From NCBI GenBank assembly GCA_003104995.1, contig PQAO01000026.1, positions 1-64,000 on the forward strand: 64,000 bases of DNA, read 5' to 3'. Each line of letters begins with the position of its first letter. The stretch's first letter is position 1. Position numbers and translations under genes: made by a program. The stretch is from Dehalococcoidia bacterium (GTDB lineage: Bacteria; Chloroflexota; Dehalococcoidia; Tepidiformales; Tepidiformaceae). The notes under the pieces were generated by a model that was not told the origin of the DNA, searched no databases, and saw only the letters and a list, made by a program, of their open reading frames with translations. Positions 61,182 to 64,000 of this stretch are shown one piece after another.

Positions 61182-62879
61182 ATGACCAATTCCAAATGGC
61201 GGATGCTCCTGAGCATGTTCGCCGTATTCGCCATCATGGCCATCGCCGTCGCCTGCGGCGACGACGATGATGACGACGACACAAACGGCGGCGGGGGCAA
61301 AACCCCCACCACGACCACCCAGGCGCCTTCCGGCACCATCACCATCGGAGCGACCCAGTTCGAATCCTGGGACCCGCACTTCGCCGACTTCGCCCAGGAC
61401 ATCTCCCACCAGGTGTACGTCTGGCGCGGCCTGTATCACCTCGACCTCAAGGACATCCCGCAGCCGGCAATGGCCGACGGGGAGCCGAAGGTCACCGATG
61501 ATGGCAAGACCTACACCATCACACTCAAGAAGGACCTCAAGTGGTCGGATGGCGAACCCCTGACCGCCGAGGACTTCGTGTTCGGCGTTCAGCGGACCTG
61601 CAACCCGGACAACGCCGGCCACTACCAGTACATCCTGACCAATATCGTTGGCTGCGATGACTATTACGCCGCTGCTGACGCGGATGCTGCCAAGAAGACT
61701 GAGCTCCAGGCCGCCGTTGGCGTGAAGGCGATCGACGCCACCACCGTGGAGTTCAAGCTCAATTCGGCGCAGCCCACCTTCCCTACACTGCTCGCGCTGT
61801 GGCCCACCTTCCCGGCCCCCAAGCACAAGCTCGCCACGGTCGACGCCCCCTGGCCCGGCCCGCTCGAGAACGTCTACAACGGCCCCTTCATGCCCAGCGC
61901 CTACACGGAAAAGGCCACCATGGAACTTGTGCCGAACCCGAACTGGTCCGGCACCCCCGTAGGCGTCGAGAAAGTCATCCTGAAGTACGTCGACGATGCG
62001 GCCGTCCTGAACCAGGCCTACCGCACCGGCGAAGTTGACGCGACCGTCGCCAACAAGCCCGAACTGGACAAGCTCAAGACGGAATTCCCGGACGAGCTCC
62101 AGCTCTACCCGGCAACCCGCACCATCGGCCTCGAGTTCAACATGACCAAAGCCCCCGTGGACAAGGCTGAGGTACGCCTCGCTCTTTCGCAGGCCACCGA
62201 CCGCGAGACGATGATGAAAGTCGTCTTCAAGGATGCCAACACGGCGACCACCAGTTGGGTGCCCCCGACCCGCAACGGCCTCAAGGGTGGCGAGTACGAC
62301 GACATCCTCGGCTTCAACCCGGCCAAGGCCAAGGAAAACATGTCCAAGGCCGGCTACCCGGATGGCAAGGGCTTCCCTGAGCTGACTCTCATCATCGTCG
62401 ATTCAGCGACGAACAAGCTGCTGGGTGAATTCCTCCAGGCGGAGTGGAAGGAGCACCTGGGCATCGAACTCAAGCTCGAGATCACCGATTCGAAGACGCG
62501 CTCCTCGCGCTTCAACTCCTCGGACTTCCAGCTGGTCACCGGTGGCTGGCAGGAAGACTACCCGGACCCGGAGAACTGGTTCCTCGGACTCTGGGAAACG
62601 GGCGGCTCGATCAACAAGGTCAAGGTCAGCATCAAGGCCCTTGACGATGCCATCGACAAGGCCCGCTACAACACCAACGACGAAGAGCGCCGCAAGCTCT
62701 ACCGCGACGCCGAGGGCATCCTCCTCAAGGAAGCCAACGGTATCGCTCCGCTCTACCACACCCTCGCTGCGATGCTCGTGAAGCCGCACATCAAGGGCAT
62801 GGTCGAGAACAAGCGTCCTGCCGACACGTTCGTACCGGGTGACTGGTACATCGAGCTCTGGAAGACGGACAAGAAGTAG
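61182..62879 (+). CDS. ABC transporter substrate-binding lipoprotein, peptide type (family 5)
   Basis: 565 residues. Lipoprotein signal with lipobox A-V-A-Cys25, then Gly and a run of seven Asp and a Gly/Thr linker. The periplasmic-type SBP_bac_5 fold follows: YTITLKKDLKWSDGEPLTAE, DFVFGVQRTCNPDNAGHYQY, LNSAQPTFPTLLALWPTFPA, and the C-terminal YRDAEGILLKEANGIAPLYH. It binds oligopeptides, dipeptides or nickel/opine-type solutes; oligopeptide use fits the peptidase genes of the window. It is anchored outside the membrane and feeds the permease genes that follow. Confidence 0.92.
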   Translation: MTNSKWRMLLSMFAVFAIMAIAVACGDDDDDDDTNGGGGKTPTTTTQAPSGTITIGATQFESWDPHFADFAQDISHQVYVWRGLYHLDLKDIPQPAMADGEPKVTDDGKTYTITLKKDLKWSDGEPLTAEDFVFGVQRTCNPDNAGHYQYILTNIVGCDDYYAAADADAAKKTELQAAVGVKAIDATTVEFKLNSAQPTFPTLLALWPTFPAPKHKLATVDAPWPGPLENVYNGPFMPSAYTEKATMELVPNPNWSGTPVGVEKVILKYVDDAAVLNQAYRTGEVDATVANKPELDKLKTEFPDELQLYPATRTIGLEFNMTKAPVDKAEVRLALSQATDRETMMKVVFKDANTATTSWVPPTRNGLKGGEYDDILGFNPAKAKENMSKAGYPDGKGFPELTLIIVDSATNKLLGEFLQAEWKEHLGIELKLEITDSKTRSSRFNSSDFQLVTGGWQEDYPDPENWFLGLWETGGSINKVKVSIKALDDAIDKARYNTNDEERRKLYRDAEGILLKEANGIAPLYHTLAAMLVKPHIKGMVENKRPADTFVPGDWYIELWKTDKK

Positions 62880-62913
62880 CTCCAACGGCACCAACTTTCG
62901 TGCCGTGACACAA

Positions 62914-62946
62914 TTGGGCCGGGGATTCAAAGAATCCCCGGCCCAA
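62914..62946 (+). promoter_or_regulatory. 15-bp intercistronic hairpin
   Basis: Perfect 15-bp inverted repeat (TTGGGCCGGGGATTC / GAATCCCCGGCCCAA, loop AAA) between the binding-protein and permease genes. No T tract follows, so it is more likely an mRNA-stabilising or read-through-reducing stem that keeps the binding protein in excess, as known for other ABC operons. Confidence 0.7.
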
Positions 62947-62964
62947 CTAGATTGCGGATCAGCC

Positions 62965-63912
62965 ATGCTCGCTTACGCTATCCGGCGCGTCCTCGCCATC
63001 ATTCCACTCCTTTTCGCCATCGCGACCATCACCTTCTTCCTCATGCACTCTGTCGAAGGGGGCCCCTTCGACGAAGACAAGCCCCTCCCACCAGCGACCC
63101 GGGCCAACCTGGAGCGCCGCTACGGGCTCGATGACCCGCTCCCCGTGCAGTACGTCACCTACCTCAAGAACCTCGCTTCGCTCGACTTCGGCATCTCCAT
63201 CGCCAACAACCGGGATATCAGCGACATCATCAAGGAACGCATGCGCATCTCGGTGCAGCTCGGCATCGCCGCGTTCCTCTTTGCCACGACATTCGGCCTC
63301 ACCCTGGGGATCGTGTCGTCGCTCAACCAGAACGGCCTTGGCGACTACTTCGGTGTCTTCGTGGCGACAGCCGGCGCCGCTATGCCCAGCATCGTGTTGG
63401 CGCCGCTCCTGACCATCGTGTTCGCTGTCGAGCTGGGTTGGTTCAAAGTCCTGAGTACGAACTACGGGTTCACCGACTGGCTCCAGGGCGATTTCAGCAA
63501 CTGGAAACAGGTGATCCTGCCGACCATCGGCCTTGGCTTCCTCCCGATGGCGTTTATCGCACGGATCACGCGCGCTTCCATGCTCGAAGTGCTTCGCCAG
63601 GATTACATTCGTACCGCCCGGGCAAAGGGCCTGCGGGAGCTCAGCGTCGTGATTCGCCATGCCGCAAAGAACGCCCTCATCCCCGTGCTGACGGTCCTGG
63701 GACCGATCTTTGCCGGCCTCATCACCGGTTCGCTCGTCATCGAGCGGTTCTTCGCCATTCCCGGGCTTGGCGGCGAATTCGTCCGTTCCGTCATCATTCG
63801 GGACTACGGGCTCATCATGGGCGTAACGGTCTTCTTCGCGGTCATCATCGCGTTCATGAACCTCGTTGTAGACCTGCTATACGGCATTGCCGACCCCAGG
63901 ATCCGGTACTAG
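62965..63912 (+). CDS. ABC transporter permease (OppB/DppB type)
   Basis: 315 residues, about six membrane helices. The first is IRRVLAIIPLLFAIATITFF; the EAA loop is around 210-240 (IARITRASMLEVLRQDYIRT followed by ARAKGL), which docks the ATPase. This D-x-I-R-T-A-R-A-K-G-L sequence is the family hallmark. The ATG at 62965 is the best start. Followed after 12 bases by the second permease gene. Confidence 0.93.
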   Translation: MLAYAIRRVLAIIPLLFAIATITFFLMHSVEGGPFDEDKPLPPATRANLERRYGLDDPLPVQYVTYLKNLASLDFGISIANNRDISDIIKERMRISVQLGIAAFLFATTFGLTLGIVSSLNQNGLGDYFGVFVATAGAAMPSIVLAPLLTIVFAVELGWFKVLSTNYGFTDWLQGDFSNWKQVILPTIGLGFLPMAFIARITRASMLEVLRQDYIRTARAKGLRELSVVIRHAAKNALIPVLTVLGPIFAGLITGSLVIERFFAIPGLGGEFVRSVIIRDYGLIMGVTVFFAVIIAFMNLVVDLLYGIADPRIRY

Positions 63913-63924
63913 GAGGGCATCATC

Positions 63925-64000
63925 GTGTCGTCAACCGAACAGGCGATCGTCCAGCCCTTCGATTTCGCGAACGAGGTGTTCCACACCAAGCAACGGGGAC
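63925..64000 (+). CDS. ABC transporter permease (OppC/DppC type), 5' end only
   Basis: GTG at 63925 has AGGAGGG 7 bases upstream (63911-63917). The 25 visible codons (MSSTEQAIVQPFDFANEV...) are a plain cytoplasmic start with no membrane helix yet. Identity as the second permease is inferred from operon position after the OppB-type gene. The gene is cut by the window edge. Confidence 0.6.
   Translation, partial: MSSTEQAIVQPFDFANEVFHTKQRG

Overview
The window is 64 kb of high-GC bacterial chromosome with dense, short-spaced operons on both strands. There is no rRNA, prophage, insertion sequence or CRISPR array. The gene content points to Chloroflexota, probably an uncultivated Dehalococcoidia/Tepidiformia-like lineage. 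The clues are a DUF3090 protein, a TIGR03936/DUF2344 protein, a short EF-Ts, the rpsB-tsf-pyrH-frr-uppS-cdsA order, an LLM flavin-type oxidoreductase, D-aminoacylase, many class III CoA-transferases and VOC proteins, and few two-component genes. The phylum is inferred from gene content and was not tested by alignment.

Layout. (1) 1-2160, minus strand: birA-hisE-hisG, preceded by a promoter, a 19-codon leader ORF and a strong intrinsic terminator (an attenuator-type leader). (2) 2306-6688, plus: the translation/envelope operon rpsB-tsf-pyrH-frr-uppS-cdsA. (3) 6723-10599: epoxide hydrolase, a VTT/DedA-like membrane protein, a degenerate GGDEF protein, an acetyltransferase and a formyl-THF hydrolase-like protein. 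(4) 10658-12993, minus: an accessory cassette of LuxR-type regulator, Tat-exported M23-like protein, an unknown and a membrane-anchored secreted protein, with a G12 tract next to the regulator's ribosome-binding site. (5) 13168-17675, minus: two peptidases (DPP-IV-like and Xaa-Pro) and a WYL regulator. (6) 17896-21689, plus: DUF3090, D-aminoacylase, LLM oxidoreductase and an inositol-phosphatase-like enzyme.

(7) 21717-30131, minus: one long run from methylmalonyl-CoA mutase, DinB, epimerase and two further VOC proteins, the B12 subunit and MeaB, on to DUF2344, GNAT, phosphatase, FtsB-like and TilS. This is propionyl/methylmalonyl-CoA catabolism followed by housekeeping genes. (8) 30568-31948: a pseudo-receiver winged-helix regulator and a coiled-coil protein. 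(9) 32119-36958: small catabolic genes and tRNA-Phe. (10) 36960-39712, minus: CopC and a CopC-CopD-cytochrome c fusion. (11) 40664-51075: acyl-CoA and aromatic-type catabolism (VOC, muconolactone isomerase-like, flavin reductase, ABM, Rieske, class V aminotransferase, 3-hydroxyacyl-CoA dehydrogenase, paired MaoC halves, pirin, two CoA-transferases). (12) 51171-52069: a HARE-HTH/antitoxin fusion with a MazF toxin. (13) 52177-57191, minus: an NAD-type formate dehydrogenase. (14) 57767-59587: remnants that resemble a decayed light/B12 (LitR/CarH) locus. (15) purU, then an oligopeptide-type ABC transporter running off the end.

Two themes link regions. One is one-carbon flow: PurU and the formyl-THF hydrolase-like protein can release formate, and the three-subunit formate dehydrogenase can oxidise it. 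The other is peptide and acyl-CoA catabolism: an ABC peptide importer, DPP-IV and Xaa-Pro peptidases, D-aminoacylase and methylmalonyl-CoA mutase. Everything here was read by eye. No database search, structure prediction or RNA folding was run.
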